Source: Bacteroidia bacterium (GTDB lineage Bacteria > Bacteroidota > Bacteroidia > JADZBD01). Taken from it: DNA of 59,706 bases. Each line of letters begins with the position of its first letter. Within the stretch, counting starts at the first letter, position 1. The position numbers and the translations under genes are program-made. The notes below the pieces were generated by a model. The model worked only from the letters and a program-made list of their open reading frames with translations. It was not told where the DNA came from and searched no databases. The stretch lies in NCBI GenBank assembly GCA_020054095.1, contig JAGVMA010000062.1, forward strand, positions 1 to 59,706, written 5' to 3'. This document shows positions 6,764 through 16,968 of the stretch, one piece after another.

Positions 6764-8133
6764 TTGTTTTTTTTCATAATTCGTTCAATGTATTTTTCTT
6801 TTGGCAATAAACTATCTTGTATCCTTTTAGCATAATTAATACTGTCTATTAATGCCTTTTGCTTTTCTTCTATAATTTCATTTTTTATCTCCACTTCTTT
6901 CTTCTGATTTTCGATTATCATTTTTTGCTTTTGTGTTAACCTAAAACGATTGTAAATAAAAAATGAAAATATCACAGTTACTGCAAGCATAGCTGTTCCG
7001 AACCAAATAATTATCATTTTTCGCTGATTTTCTTCTTCGTGTTTTAAGGCACTTACCTTTTCCCTCATCTCATTTTCCCGTTCAATATTCTTTATAGTAT
7101 AATCACTCTCTAACTCATCTATTTTATTTAATTTCTCTTGATTGCTAATTGTGTCCTTTAGTACATAATATTCATTTTGAAAAAAGAGAGCTTTGTCCAA
7201 TTTATTTATTTTCTTATACAAATCTGAAAGTGTTTCGGCAGAGCTCTGCTGCAAAATATAATCTTTTCTATTTTTACCATATTCGTAACTAAGTATTAAC
7301 AATGGTTCGGCTTCGTTATATTTTTTCGTTTTACAGTACAACTTTCCTAACCTATGATTGTTATATGCAACTCCGCTTCTTTCATCTAACTTTTGGTGAA
7401 AAAATTTTGAAATCTGAATGTACTCAAAAGCTTTATCATATTTAAACATATCAATATATGCTTCTGCCAGGTTACCGGCCGCCATAGCAATACGGCTCGT
7501 ATCGCCCGACTCGCAGAGCACTTCATAACATTTCAATGAATAATACAGAGCGGAATCCAAATCCATTTTAGGGGAATTATTATATGTCATACTAATATTT
7601 CCCAAATTACCACCAATAAGTTTTTTGTTTCCTAACTTTTGGTTTATCGCTAATGCTTTTAAAAAATACTCGCGCGATTTTTTATAATTTTTAGAATAGT
7701 TCTGGTGTACCATCCCTGCATTATTATAGATGCGCGCCAAAAGTTTATCGCTTTTAATTTCGTTAGCATAGTTAACTGCTTCTAAAAAAAACTCAAGTGC
7801 ATTGTCGGGTTTATTTAATCTGAAGCAAATGTTTCCAGCATGAAACAAGGCCTCTGCAGCGTAATATTTTTTATCAGATTTCAAGGCATATTCTTTTGCC
7901 AGCTTAGCGACTACAATTCCATTATATAATGTATCTGCTTTTATTGAATAAGTATATGAGTATGTTTTTGATAGCTCGCAATACAATTTTACTTTTACAG
8001 AATCGTGCAAGCCGGGCGTAATTATTTTGTACAACGAGTCTATTACTCTTTTCTGAGCAAATAAATTTCCGGCACCGATTACAATAAACAGTAATAATGG
8101 TGCGGTGATTTTATTTGCTTTATGTTTCGCCAT
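6760..8133 (-). CDS. TPR-membrane protein, paralogue of the downstream gene
   Basis: 457 residues with the same architecture as the downstream gene. A signal peptide (ends FIVIGAGNLFAQ) precedes TPR units (residues 30-330), for example IYNNAGMVHQNYSKNYKKSR and AYIDMFKYDKAFEYIQISKF. A Glu/Lys-rich coiled coil follows, then a membrane span near residues 372-392 (MIIIWFGTAMLAVTVIFSFF). The C-terminus is EIKNEIIEEKQKALIDSINY then AKRIQDSLLPKEKYIERIMK. The phosphatase domain expected after this linker is absent. It is presumably a periplasmic TPR sensor with a short cytoplasmic tail that pairs with its neighbour or a separate phosphatase; that role is inferred. Confidence 0.8.
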   Translation of the reverse strand: MAKHKANKITAPLLLFIVIGAGNLFAQKRVIDSLYKIITPGLHDSVKVKLYCELSKTYSYTYSIKADTLYNGIVVAKLAKEYALKSDKKYYAAEALFHAGNICFRLNKPDNALEFFLEAVNYANEIKSDKLLARIYNNAGMVHQNYSKNYKKSREYFLKALAINQKLGNKKLIGGNLGNISMTYNNSPKMDLDSALYYSLKCYEVLCESGDTSRIAMAAGNLAEAYIDMFKYDKAFEYIQISKFFHQKLDERSGVAYNNHRLGKLYCKTKKYNEAEPLLILSYEYGKNRKDYILQQSSAETLSDLYKKINKLDKALFFQNEYYVLKDTISNQEKLNKIDELESDYTIKNIERENEMREKVSALKHEEENQRKMIIIWFGTAMLAVTVIFSFFIYNRFRLTQKQKMIIENQKKEVEIKNEIIEEKQKALIDSINYAKRIQDSLLPKEKYIERIMKKNK

Positions 8134-8207
8134 ATAAGTTGTAGTTAAAAATAACCAATTTATGTTATCGGGCTAAAAAAACTAAAAGATGGTTTAAAAA
8201 AATCGAG

Positions 8208-8215
8208 TAGTTTTG
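8208..8215 (+). promoter_or_regulatory. -7 box of the glycyl-tRNA synthetase gene
   Basis: TAGTTTTG matches TAnnTTTG and lies 8 nt before the ATG at 8224, implying a very short leader. No clear -33 TTTG is seen. Confidence 0.5.
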
Positions 8216-8223
8216 CGCTCGTT

Positions 8224-9762
8224 ATGGCAAATCAAGACGATATTTTTAAGAACACAATCTCTCACTCCAAGGAGTATGGATTCATTTTTCAGTCATCAGA
8301 GATTTATGATGGCTTGAGCGCAGTATACGATTACGGACAGGCGGGCGTTGAATTAAAAAAAAACATTCGTGATTTTTGGTGGAAATCAATGGTGCAAATG
8401 CACCAAAATATTGTGGGTATTGATGCTGCTATTTTTATGCATCCCACAACATGGAAGGCAAGCGGGCACGCAGACGCCTTTAACGACCCATTAATTGATA
8501 ATAAAGACAGCAAGAAGCGTTATCGCGCTGATGTTTTAATTGAAGAACACGTTGCAAAAATAGAAGCCAAAATAAACAAAGAGGTTGCGAAAGCAAAAGA
8601 GCGTTTTAATCCGTTTGACGAAACTATGTTTCGTTCAACTAATGCTCGTGTACTAGAAAATCAGAAAAAAATAGATGAAATAAATACGCGTTTTAAAAAC
8701 GCAATGGAGAAAAACAATTTGGCAGAAGTAAAACAAATTATTGTTGATTGCGAAATTGCTTGCCCTATTTCAGGTTCGCGCAACTGGACAGATGTGCGCC
8801 AATTTAACCTGATGTTTTCCACATCAATGGGTTCGGTAAGCGAAGATGCGTCTGTTATTTACCTGCGTCCTGAAACAGCTCAAGGTATTTTTGTAAATTT
8901 TCTGAATGTTCAAAAAACCGGTCGGATGAAAATCCCATTTGGGATTGCACAAACCGGAAAAGCATTTAGAAATGAAATTGTAGCTCGGCAGTTTATTTTC
9001 CGCATGCGCGAGTTTGAACAAATGGAAATGCAGTTTTTTGTGCGTCCCGGCACCGAAATGGAATGGTATAACAGCTGGAAACAAACACGCATGAATTGGC
9101 ACAAAGCAATGGGTTTCAGCGAAAGCAAGTATCGTTTTCACGATCATATAAAATTAGCGCATTACGCCAACGCGGCCTGTGATATTGAATTTGAATTCCC
9201 TTTTGGATTCAAAGAATTAGAAGGCATTCACTCGCGCACCGATTTTGATTTAAAACAACACGAACAATTTTCAGGAAAAAAATTACAGTACTTTGACTCC
9301 GAGCTAAATCAAAGCTACGTACCCTATGTGGTTGAAACTTCTATCGGGTTAGACCGAATGTTTCTTGCCATTTTAGCATCATCATACAAAAACGAAAAAT
9401 TAGAAGATGGTACCGAGCGAGTGGTTTTAAACATTCCGCCATTTTTAGCACCAGTAAAAGTTGCCGTGCTGCCGCTTGTAAATAAAGATGGCTTACCTGA
9501 AAAGGCGAACGAAATTTTCAGCCAACTTAAGTTCGATTACGTTTGTCAAATGGAAGAAAAAGATTCGATTGGGAAGCGCTATCGCAGGCACGATGCAATT
9601 GGCACCCCCTATTGCATAACCGTTGATCACCAAACGATCCAAGACAATACTGTAACCATTCGTGAGCGCGATACTATGAAACAAGAACGAATTGTAATTA
9701 ATCAATTAGCAACTATAGTGAGCGAAAAAGCAAGCATGAATAATGTACTAAAAAAATTGTAA
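8224..9762 (+). CDS. glyS: Glycine--tRNA ligase, dimeric type
   Basis: 512 residues. It charges tRNA-Gly with glycine using ATP (class II, alpha-2 type found in Bacteroidota, archaea and eukaryotes). Visible family motifs are FMHPTTWKASGHADAFNDPL near residue 78, FSTSMGS, the LRPETAQGIFVNF block, motif 2 (GKAFRNEIVARQFIFRMREF), GIHSRTDFDLKQH, and motif 3 (VETSIGLDRMFLA). The anticodon-binding domain covers about residues 395-512 (PPFLAPVKVAVLPL, RYRRHDAIGTPYCITVD). Length is normal. It is transcribed alone and ends convergent with the serine hydrolase gene. Confidence 0.97.
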   Translation: MANQDDIFKNTISHSKEYGFIFQSSEIYDGLSAVYDYGQAGVELKKNIRDFWWKSMVQMHQNIVGIDAAIFMHPTTWKASGHADAFNDPLIDNKDSKKRYRADVLIEEHVAKIEAKINKEVAKAKERFNPFDETMFRSTNARVLENQKKIDEINTRFKNAMEKNNLAEVKQIIVDCEIACPISGSRNWTDVRQFNLMFSTSMGSVSEDASVIYLRPETAQGIFVNFLNVQKTGRMKIPFGIAQTGKAFRNEIVARQFIFRMREFEQMEMQFFVRPGTEMEWYNSWKQTRMNWHKAMGFSESKYRFHDHIKLAHYANAACDIEFEFPFGFKELEGIHSRTDFDLKQHEQFSGKKLQYFDSELNQSYVPYVVETSIGLDRMFLAILASSYKNEKLEDGTERVVLNIPPFLAPVKVAVLPLVNKDGLPEKANEIFSQLKFDYVCQMEEKDSIGKRYRRHDAIGTPYCITVDHQTIQDNTVTIRERDTMKQERIVINQLATIVSEKASMNNVLKKL

Positions 9763-10962
9763 TTATTTTTTTTCTACGTCCTTCTGCTCATCCTGCTCTA
9801 AGTCAATTACGTTTTGTGAGTTGTCCAACACTTGAAGTACATCATAAATTTGATAGGCACTTCGGTTATACTTATTTGCCAAAATAATAATTACTGCGTG
9901 GTCAGACAATCGTCTGAAAAATGTGCTGTTATAGCCATGCCACCAGCCATTATGATAGGCAAATTTTGTATCGCCATTAATTTGATAAACTCGCCAACCA
10001 AATCCATAATTTCTACTCCCCGGTTTTTCGGTACTGTAACCCTTGTATGCTTCAGCGAGTGTTTCTTTTTTTAGAAGCATGTAGTCATTGATTGCATTTT
10101 CAAATCGGTATAAATCAACTGCTGTAGAAAAAATATTTTTATCGCCATAAACGCCATCCGCAAAATTTAACTTATAGCGCTCCCATTCTTTTTTAAAATA
10201 TCCTATTGTTTGATTGCTTTTAAAAATAGTGTCACTGCTTGTTTTAACCCAAGTGTTTTTCATTCCACATTTGTCAAAAATTTCTTCTTTCATAAACTTC
10301 GGAAATGGTTTGCCCGAAATTTTTTCTACAATTAAAGCAAGTAAAACATAGTTGGTGTTGTTGTACTCAAACTTTTTGTCGGGTTTAGAATAGAGTGTAG
10401 GTTTTTTTTTCAAAATATAATTTAACACCATTTCGTTTGATATAAATTTTCCTTCATCCGGAAAATCATTCTCCATAAAATAAATGTAATTGCCCAATCC
10501 GGAGCGATGATTAAGAAGTAATTTTATACTTATGCCGCTATATGGAAAATCAGGAAAATATTTTTTTACATCATCTGTATAATTTAGCAGCCCTTTTTCT
10601 TTAAGCAACATAATGGCAGTTGCGGTAAATGGTTTTGAGGTGGATGCAATTTGGAACTGCGTACTAAATTTAATGGGCGTTTTATCTTCGTAAACTGAAT
10701 AGCCGAAACATGCTTTGTAAAGTATTTTTCCATTTTGAGCAACCAAAACCGAACCATTAAACTCACGATTGATAGCTCTGCTTTTAAACAGTGTATCGAG
10801 CCGATATTTTTTTAGTTTTTCTTCCTCAGTAAGCGCATTAATTTTATTTCGTTTTATCGAATGGTGAGGCGGTGGCTTGGCAACAACCTCCGGATTATTA
10901 TTGCACGAAAAGAGAAATACTGCAACAACTAAAATTGTTGAGAAACGAAGTAATAAATTCAC
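9763..10962 (-). CDS. Serine hydrolase, class C beta-lactamase family lipoprotein
   Basis: About 399 residues from GTG 10962. This start gives a clean lipoprotein signal (NLLLRFSTILVVAVFLF before SC and NNNPE); an upstream TTG at 11022 is possible but adds an odd hydrophobic extension. The penicillin-binding fold motifs are SxxK in STSKPF, YxN in YNNTNY, and HxG-like HNGWWHG near the C-terminus. Family members are D-aminopeptidases, esterases or penicillin-binding-like enzymes, and the substrate cannot be told from sequence. The lipobox suggests anchoring in the envelope. Confidence 0.85.
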   Translation of the reverse strand: MNLLLRFSTILVVAVFLFSCNNNPEVVAKPPPHHSIKRNKINALTEEEKLKKYRLDTLFKSRAINREFNGSVLVAQNGKILYKACFGYSVYEDKTPIKFSTQFQIASTSKPFTATAIMLLKEKGLLNYTDDVKKYFPDFPYSGISIKLLLNHRSGLGNYIYFMENDFPDEGKFISNEMVLNYILKKKPTLYSKPDKKFEYNNTNYVLLALIVEKISGKPFPKFMKEEIFDKCGMKNTWVKTSSDTIFKSNQTIGYFKKEWERYKLNFADGVYGDKNIFSTAVDLYRFENAINDYMLLKKETLAEAYKGYSTEKPGSRNYGFGWRVYQINGDTKFAYHNGWWHGYNSTFFRRLSDHAVIIILANKYNRSAYQIYDVLQVLDNSQNVIDLEQDEQKDVEKK

Positions 10963-11049
10963 AGCGTAAAAAAGGGAATAAAAAAAAAGTGCAAAATAGT
11001 TTGTGCTTCTTTTTGTAAACAAGCGTATGTTAAATTTTCAGATGTTGTT

Positions 11050-11484
11050 TTAATAAGCCAGCTCTTCGTTAATTTCCATATCTAAAATGTCGCTGTAGTG
11101 GGCGTTTTTAGAATCTTCGCCATCAGGGGTAAATTTAAAAATATCAATTATTTCATATTCCCATGCATCGCCTTTGTAAACAAAAATAAATACCTCTTCG
11201 GTACCGTATTCAAATAGTTGATTGAGTTTTTTTAATTCCAATTTTAATCCGCTTTTCTTGCAAACCTGAAAACTAACAACAGGCACTTCATCTTCGTCAA
11301 AAACATTTACATCAGGGGCTAACGAGTTCATGTCTTCGTCTGAGCTATTCGCCTCGTGTATAACCATTAGATTTTCATCATCGGCCAACTCATTTTCAAG
11401 GTTAAAATAAATTAAGCTTCCTATTCGCTGATGAGCTTTAGGAGCACGAGCCGGACTGGATATACTTACGCCTTTGTTTTTCAT
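11050..11484 (-). CDS. Hypothetical acidic protein, 144 residues
   Basis: No signal peptide or membrane span. Residues 1-20 are basic (MKNKGVSISSPARAPKAHQR), and the rest is strongly acidic (for example LADDENLMVI, SSDEDMNSLA, DVNVFDEDEVP) with a beta-rich stretch TEEVFIFVYKGDAWEYEIID. It lies 12 nt after the end of the IcmF gene on the same strand, so it may be co-transcribed. I do not recognise a family. Confidence 0.6.
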   Translation of the reverse strand: MKNKGVSISSPARAPKAHQRIGSLIYFNLENELADDENLMVIHEANSSDEDMNSLAPDVNVFDEDEVPVVSFQVCKKSGLKLELKKLNQLFEYGTEEVFIFVYKGDAWEYEIIDIFKFTPDGEDSKNAHYSDILDMEINEELAY

Positions 11485-11496
11485 AGTGATATGTTT

Positions 11497-14400
11497 TTAC
11501 ATATTGCGCCTGTACTGTCCGCCCACTTCAAAGAGCGCATCGGTTATTTGGCCAAGCGAACAGTATTTAGAAACTTCCATCAGTTTCTCGAAAATATTTT
11601 TGTTCTGAACTGCCACCACTTGTAAATCACGAAGCAGCTGTGTGGCTTTTACGCTATGCGCTTTGTGTAACTCATTAACCATCGAAATTTGATATTGCTT
11701 TTCATCTTCCGATGCACGTATCACTTCTTTTGGTAAAATAGTGGGCGACCCTTTAGAGGAAAGGAAAGTATTAACTCCTATTATCGGGAACTCACCCGTG
11801 TGTTTTAACGTTTCGTAATACAAACTTTCTTCTTGAATTTTTCCGCGCTGATACATTGTTTCCATTGCACCTAAAACTCCACCACGTTCGGTAATTTTAT
11901 CAAACTCGCTCAGCACTGCTTCTTCCACTAAATCAGTAAGTTCTTCAATAATAAACGAACCCTGTATAGGGTTTTCATTTTTTGCCAACCCTAATTCGCG
12001 ATTAATAATTAACTGAATTGCCATTGCTCTGCGCACACTTTCTTCGGTGGGTGTTGTAATTGCCTCATCATAAGCATTGGTGTGAAGTGAATTACAGTTA
12101 TCGTAAATAGCATATAGCGCTTGCAATGTTGTACGTATATCATTAAAATCAATTTCCTGTGCATGTAAACTGCGGCCGCTTGTTTGAATATGATATTTCA
12201 ACATCTGCGATCGTTCATCGGCATTGTATTTTAGTTTCATGGCTTTAGCCCAAATTCTGCGTGCCACACGACCAATCACTGCATACTCAGGATCAATACC
12301 ATTTGAAAAAAAGAAAGAAAGGTTTGGAGCAAATTTATTGATGTCCATTCCGCGACTAACGTAATATTCCACAAAAGTAAATCCGTTGGCAAGCGTAAAC
12401 GCAAGTTGTGTTATTGGGTTAGCGCCAGCTTCGGCAATGTGATAGCCGCTTATTGAAACTGAATAAAAATTGCGAACTTTTTTATCAATAAAATATTGTT
12501 GCACATCGCCCATCAGTCGCAACGCAAACTCAGTAGAAAAAATACAAGTATTTTGCGCCTGGTCTTCTTTCAAAATATCCGCCTGAACAGTGCCTCTAAC
12601 TGCCGATAAAGTTTCGGTTTTTATTTTCTCGTACACCTCTTTGGGTAGCACTTGATCTCCGGTAACGCCTAATAGCATTAAGCCAAGTCCATCGTTACCT
12701 TCGGGCAAATCGCCTTGATATTTTGGGCGCACAGCTTTTTTGCTTTTATAAATTTCAACTATTTTTTTCTCTATTTCTTTTTCAAGTCCGTTTGCTTTTA
12801 TATAAAGTTCGCATTGCTGATCAATGGCAGCATTCATGAAAAATGCAGCAAGCATAGCAGCAGGGCCGTTAATAGTCATGCTCACCGAAGTTTTCGGGTT
12901 AGCTAAATTAAATCCCGAGTATAATTTTTTTGCATCATCAAGGCAACAGATAGAAACTCCCGAATTGCCAATTTTACCATAAATGTCGGGACGCGGCTCC
13001 GGGTCGCGACCATAAAGTGTTACACTATCAAATGCTGTTGACAAGCGGTGCGCAGGCATATTAAGTGAAACATAGTGAAACCTGCGATTGGTTCTTTCAG
13101 GGCCGCCTTCACCTGCAAACATTCGCGTAGGATCTTCGCCTTCGCGTTTAAACGGAAACACTCCGGCTGTATAAGGAAATTCTCCCGGAACATTTTCCTG
13201 CAAATTCCATTTTAACAAATCGCCCCATGCTTTGTAGCGCGGTGTAGAAACTTTTGGAACTTGCGTGTGTGATAATGACTCGTAATGCGTTTTAATTTTT
13301 ATTTCTTTATCGCGAACTTTAAAAATAAAATATTCGTTTTTGTATTGCTGCACTTTGTCTTGCCATCCTTCAATAATTTTTTTGTTCTTCGGATCAAAAC
13401 TAAGTTCCAGTTGAGCCATGGATGCTTGCAGTGCTTTTACAATTCTGTCTTTGTCATCCACTTTTGATTGCTCTATAGTTTCAATTGATTTACTGATGGA
13501 ATATAATTGTTGGGCTAATTCAGTTTGCTCTATTACCCATCCATCGTATTTACGATTGTTCTCCGCTATTTCGCTCAAGTATCTTGTTCGGCCCGGAGGA
13601 ATGATGTAAATTTTTTCGCTCATCTCGTCCGAAACATTGAAACTTGATTTTAGTGGCGCCCCTGTTTTTTCTACCAACTTATCCATCACTGATTTGTACA
13701 ATCGGTTCATGCCCGGATCGTTAAATTGAGAGGCAATGGTGCCAAAGACAGGAAGTTTTTCATCATCAGTTTCCCATAGTTGATGGTTGCGCTTGTATTG
13801 CTTTTTTACATCGCGCAAAGCATCTTGTGCGCCACGCTTATCAAATTTATTGAGTGCTATCACATCGGCAAAATCGAGCATGTCAATTTTTTCTAACTGA
13901 GTTGCCGCTCCATATTCCGGAGTCATCACATACAAGCTCATGTTACTGTGCTCAATTATTTCTGTATCGCTTTGCCCAATGCCCGAAGTTTCGAGTATCA
14001 CTAAATCAAAATTTGCAGCGCGAGCAATATTAACGGCTTCTTGCACATATTTGCTAAGCGCCAAATTGCTTTGGCGTGTTGCCATGCTACGCATATATAC
14101 TCGTTCGTTTCTAATAGCGTTCATGCGTATTCTGTCGCCAAGCAATGCTCCGCCTGTTTTTCGTTTTGATGGGTCAACGGAAATAATGGCTATGGATTTT
14201 TCTTTAAAATCAATTAAAAATCTGCGGACTAATTCATCCACCAACGATGATTTTCCGGCACCACCTGTTCCAGTAATTCCTAAAATTGGCGTAGTTGATT
14301 TTACGGCCAATTTTCTTATTTCATCTAAAACAGAAGCAGACTCTTCAGGAAAATTTTCGGCAGCCGAAATTAAACGTGCTATTGATTTATGATCACGCTT

Positions 14401-14883
14401 TGTAAAGTGATTTAGTTCGCCATTCAAATTTGCGCCTGTTGCAAAATCGCATTTGCCCAGCATATCGTTTATCATTCCTTGCAGGCCCATCGCTCTGCCA
14501 TCGTCAGGCGAATAAATTCTGGCTATGCCATATTTATGCAGGTCCTCAATTTCGGAAGGCAAAATGGTTCCGCCACCGCCACCAAAAATGCGAATGTGCG
14601 AACAACCTTTTTCCTTTAGTAGATCATACATGTATTTAAAAAACTCATTGTGGCCGCCTTGGTATGATGTGATGGCAATAGCATTCGCATCTTCTTGTAT
14701 AGCACAATCTACAATTTCTTGCACACTACGGTCGTGGCCGAGATGTATTACCTCTGCACCACTCGCCTGTATAATTCTTCGCATGATATTAATTGCAGCA
14801 TCGTGCCCATCAAAGAGAGATGCTGCTGTTACTATGCGTATCTTGTGTTTTGAAATATATGTTTTTACTTCTGCTAAAGCCAT
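11497..14883 (-). CDS. icmF: Fused isobutyryl-CoA mutase
   Basis: 1128 residues in three parts. The cobalamin-binding domain covers residues 1-140, with DGHDAA in place of the usual DxHxxG, as in known IcmF proteins. The MeaI-type G-protein chaperone covers about 195-430 (P-loop [12 protein letters not shown], then ALNKFDKRG). The mutase TIM barrel covers about 520-1128. The enzyme interconverts isobutyryl-CoA and n-butyryl-CoA with adenosylcobalamin, while the fused GTPase handles cofactor loading. Two substrate-site residues favour IcmF over methylmalonyl-CoA mutase: Phe in PYTAGVF (Tyr in MCM) and Gln in EDQAQNT (Arg in MCM). Length matches the family. The gene has its own probable promoter. 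Confidence 0.95.
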   Translation of the reverse strand: MALAEVKTYISKHKIRIVTAASLFDGHDAAINIMRRIIQASGAEVIHLGHDRSVQEIVDCAIQEDANAIAITSYQGGHNEFFKYMYDLLKEKGCSHIRIFGGGGGTILPSEIEDLHKYGIARIYSPDDGRAMGLQGMINDMLGKCDFATGANLNGELNHFTKRDHKSIARLISAAENFPEESASVLDEIRKLAVKSTTPILGITGTGGAGKSSLVDELVRRFLIDFKEKSIAIISVDPSKRKTGGALLGDRIRMNAIRNERVYMRSMATRQSNLALSKYVQEAVNIARAANFDLVILETSGIGQSDTEIIEHSNMSLYVMTPEYGAATQLEKIDMLDFADVIALNKFDKRGAQDALRDVKKQYKRNHQLWETDDEKLPVFGTIASQFNDPGMNRLYKSVMDKLVEKTGAPLKSSFNVSDEMSEKIYIIPPGRTRYLSEIAENNRKYDGWVIEQTELAQQLYSISKSIETIEQSKVDDKDRIVKALQASMAQLELSFDPKNKKIIEGWQDKVQQYKNEYFIFKVRDKEIKIKTHYESLSHTQVPKVSTPRYKAWGDLLKWNLQENVPGEFPYTAGVFPFKREGEDPTRMFAGEGGPERTNRRFHYVSLNMPAHRLSTAFDSVTLYGRDPEPRPDIYGKIGNSGVSICCLDDAKKLYSGFNLANPKTSVSMTINGPAAMLAAFFMNAAIDQQCELYIKANGLEKEIEKKIVEIYKSKKAVRPKYQGDLPEGNDGLGLMLLGVTGDQVLPKEVYEKIKTETLSAVRGTVQADILKEDQAQNTCIFSTEFALRLMGDVQQYFIDKKVRNFYSVSISGYHIAEAGANPITQLAFTLANGFTFVEYYVSRGMDINKFAPNLSFFFSNGIDPEYAVIGRVARRIWAKAMKLKYNADERSQMLKYHIQTSGRSLHAQEIDFNDIRTTLQALYAIYDNCNSLHTNAYDEAITTPTEESVRRAMAIQLIINRELGLAKNENPIQGSFIIEELTDLVEEAVLSEFDKITERGGVLGAMETMYQRGKIQEESLYYETLKHTGEFPIIGVNTFLSSKGSPTILPKEVIRASEDEKQYQISMVNELHKAHSVKATQLLRDLQVVAVQNKNIFEKLMEVSKYCSLGQITDALFEVGGQYRRNM

Positions 14884-14908
14884 GTGATTAGGGTATTTTA
14901 CAATCGTT

Positions 14909-14916
14909 CAAATTTA
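14909..14916 (-). promoter_or_regulatory. -7 box of icmF
   Basis: On the minus strand TAAATTTG matches TAnnTTTG, 25 nt before the ATG at 14883. Confidence 0.4.
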
Positions 14917-14953
14917 CAAATACTAAGCATATTTTACCAGAAGAATTTTAGAT

Positions 14954-14961
14954 TAAGTTTG
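14954..14961 (+). promoter_or_regulatory. -7 box of the YdcF-like gene
   Basis: TAAGTTTG matches TAnnTTTG and lies 7 nt before the GTG start at 14969. This supports the GTG and a nearly leaderless transcript. Confidence 0.45.
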
Positions 14962-14968
14962 TGTACTC

Positions 14969-15730
14969 GTGTTTTTTTATCTCTCTAAAATACTCGGCTT
15001 TTTAATTACGCCCATTGTATGGATTGCGGGGCTTTTGATTTATTCTTTCATAACAAAAATTGAATCGCGAAGAAAAAAAGCCAGAATATGGTCGTTAGCG
15101 CTGCTACTATTTTTTAGCAATAGTGCGCTTTACAATGTGGTGATGAATTGGTGGGAAACAGATGCCATTAGCACTGAAACATTAGCCAAACACGATGTGG
15201 CAATTATATTGGGGGGCATTCTTTCGGTTGACACAAAAATTAATCGCATTCAGTTTTCTAAAAGTAACGATCGTTTAATGCAAGCAGTGGATTTATATCA
15301 CAAAGAAAAAATAAAAAAAATATTTTTTGTCGGGGGCTCGGGCAGCATTGCTCACCCCGAATTTAAAGAGGCGGTGTATGTTCGCAATTTTTTGCTCAAC
15401 ATAGGCATTCCCGATTCGGCTATTATTATTGAAACCGAAAGCAGAAATACGCACGAAAATGCCATCAATGCAAAAAAAATTCTCACAGAAAAAAAAATCA
15501 GTTCCAAAGTATTGCTTATCACATCGGCATTTCACATGCCGAGAAGCATTGGATGTTTTGAACGTGCAGGAATTAATGTAACTCCTTTTAGCACTGACAG
15601 AATGAGTGGTGATTTAAAATGGGATGTAGATTATTGGTTTATTCCAAGCACAGAAGCACTGATGCTATGGAATGTGCTTTTGCACGAATGGGTGGGCTAT
15701 GCTTCCTATAAACTGATGGGCTACATTTAA
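14969..15730 (+). CDS. YdcF/ElyC-family membrane protein (DUF218)
   Basis: 253 residues with a GTG start. Two N-terminal hydrophobic segments (residues 6-27 and about 38-58) precede a DUF218 domain (residues 70-235). Its motifs are DVAIILGG, FFVGGSGS, ESRNTHENAINAKKIL and LLITSAFHMPRSIGCFERAG. Relatives include SanA/ElyC, linked to cell-envelope integrity; the biochemical activity of this family is poorly defined. It precedes pgk by 44 nt, but pgk has its own -7 box. Confidence 0.85.
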   Translation: MFFYLSKILGFLITPIVWIAGLLIYSFITKIESRRKKARIWSLALLLFFSNSALYNVVMNWWETDAISTETLAKHDVAIILGGILSVDTKINRIQFSKSNDRLMQAVDLYHKEKIKKIFFVGGSGSIAHPEFKEAVYVRNFLLNIGIPDSAIIIETESRNTHENAINAKKILTEKKISSKVLLITSAFHMPRSIGCFERAGINVTPFSTDRMSGDLKWDVDYWFIPSTEALMLWNVLLHEWVGYASYKLMGYI

Positions 15731-15752
15731 GTTTTTGATTTATGTATTTATA

Positions 15753-15760
15753 TATTTTTG
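15753..15760 (+). promoter_or_regulatory. -7 box of pgk
   Basis: TATTTTTG matches TAnnTTTG, 14 nt before the ATG at 15775. The only TTTG upstream (15734-15737) is 15 nt away, shorter than usual. Confidence 0.45.
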
Positions 15761-15774
15761 CAAAAAAATAATTT

Positions 15775-16968
15775 ATGAACACTATTGACAAATATAATTT
15801 CGGAAATAAGCGAGCGCTGATACGTGTGGATTTTAATGTGCCACTCGATGATAAATTTAATGTTGCAGATGATACGCGAATGCGCGCTGCATTGCCAACC
15901 ATAAAAAAAATTATTGCTGATGGCGGTGCAGTTGTATTAATGTCGCACCTTGGCCGACCGAAAGATGGCCCTACCGAAAAATATTCATTGAAACATATTG
16001 TAAAACATTTATCAGCGCTTGTGAAAGCACCAGTGAAATTTACAAGTGATTGCATGGGTGCTGATGCATTTAACGCATCGGCAAGTTTAAAAGCAGGCGA
16101 AATTTTGTTGCTCGAAAATTTAAGATTTTATAAAGAAGAAGAAAAGGGTGATGTAGCATTTGCCGAAAAATTAGCTGCACACGGCAATTTTTATGTAAAC
16201 GATGCATTTGGTACAGCGCACCGCGCACATGCATCCACTGCGGTAGTCGCAAAATATTTTAATTCAAAAAAATGTTTTGGATATGTGATGAGCGGAGAGC
16301 TTGCATCTATTAATAAAGTACTTACACAAGCCGAAAAACCATTTACCGCAATAATGGGTGGCGCTAAAGTATCTGACAAAATTTTAATTTTAGAGCAGCT
16401 CCTAAACAAAGCCAACAATATTATTATAGGTGGCGGCATGGCTTTTACATTTATAAAAGCGCAAGGTGGAAGAATTGGAAAATCGTTGGTAGAAAACGAC
16501 AAATTAGATGTGGCGCTTAAAATAATTGCTGATGCTAAAGCCAAAGGAGTGAATTTGTACATTCCCACCGATGCGATAGCTGCTGATAATTTTGCGAACG
16601 ATGCAAATAAAAAATATTGCGACATAAATACCATTGATGATGGATATATGGGTTTAGATATTGGCGAAAAAACAGAAACGATATATGCAGATGTTATTTC
16701 CAAATCAAAAACGATTTTATGGAACGGCCCTATGGGTGTTTTTGAAATGAGTAATTTTGAACATGGTACTAAAGCTGTTGCTGATGCAATTGTGGCTGCT
16801 ACAAAAAACGGAGCATACTCGTTAATAGGTGGTGGCGATTCGGTGGCGGCAATAAATAAATACCAATTTGCAGATAAAGTTAGTTACGTATCAACCGGAG
16901 GTGGTGCACTATTAGAATATATTGAAAGCGGCACCTTGCCAGGTGTGGAAGCAGTAGAAAAAAATTAA
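15775..16968 (+). CDS. pgk: Phosphoglycerate kinase
   Basis: 397 residues, the usual length. It catalyses transfer of phosphate between 1,3-bisphosphoglycerate and ADP in glycolysis. Visible motifs are RVDFNVPLD (substrate site, N-domain), [63 protein letters not shown] and the nucleotide-binding IGGGDSVAA near the C-terminus. The last 4 nt overlap the end of the convergent homoserine dehydrogenase gene. Confidence 0.97.
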   Translation: MNTIDKYNFGNKRALIRVDFNVPLDDKFNVADDTRMRAALPTIKKIIADGGAVVLMSHLGRPKDGPTEKYSLKHIVKHLSALVKAPVKFTSDCMGADAFNASASLKAGEILLLENLRFYKEEEKGDVAFAEKLAAHGNFYVNDAFGTAHRAHASTAVVAKYFNSKKCFGYVMSGELASINKVLTQAEKPFTAIMGGAKVSDKILILEQLLNKANNIIIGGGMAFTFIKAQGGRIGKSLVENDKLDVALKIIADAKAKGVNLYIPTDAIAADNFANDANKKYCDINTIDDGYMGLDIGEKTETIYADVISKSKTILWNGPMGVFEMSNFEHGTKAVADAIVAATKNGAYSLIGGGDSVAAINKYQFADKVSYVSTGGGALLEYIESGTLPGVEAVEKN

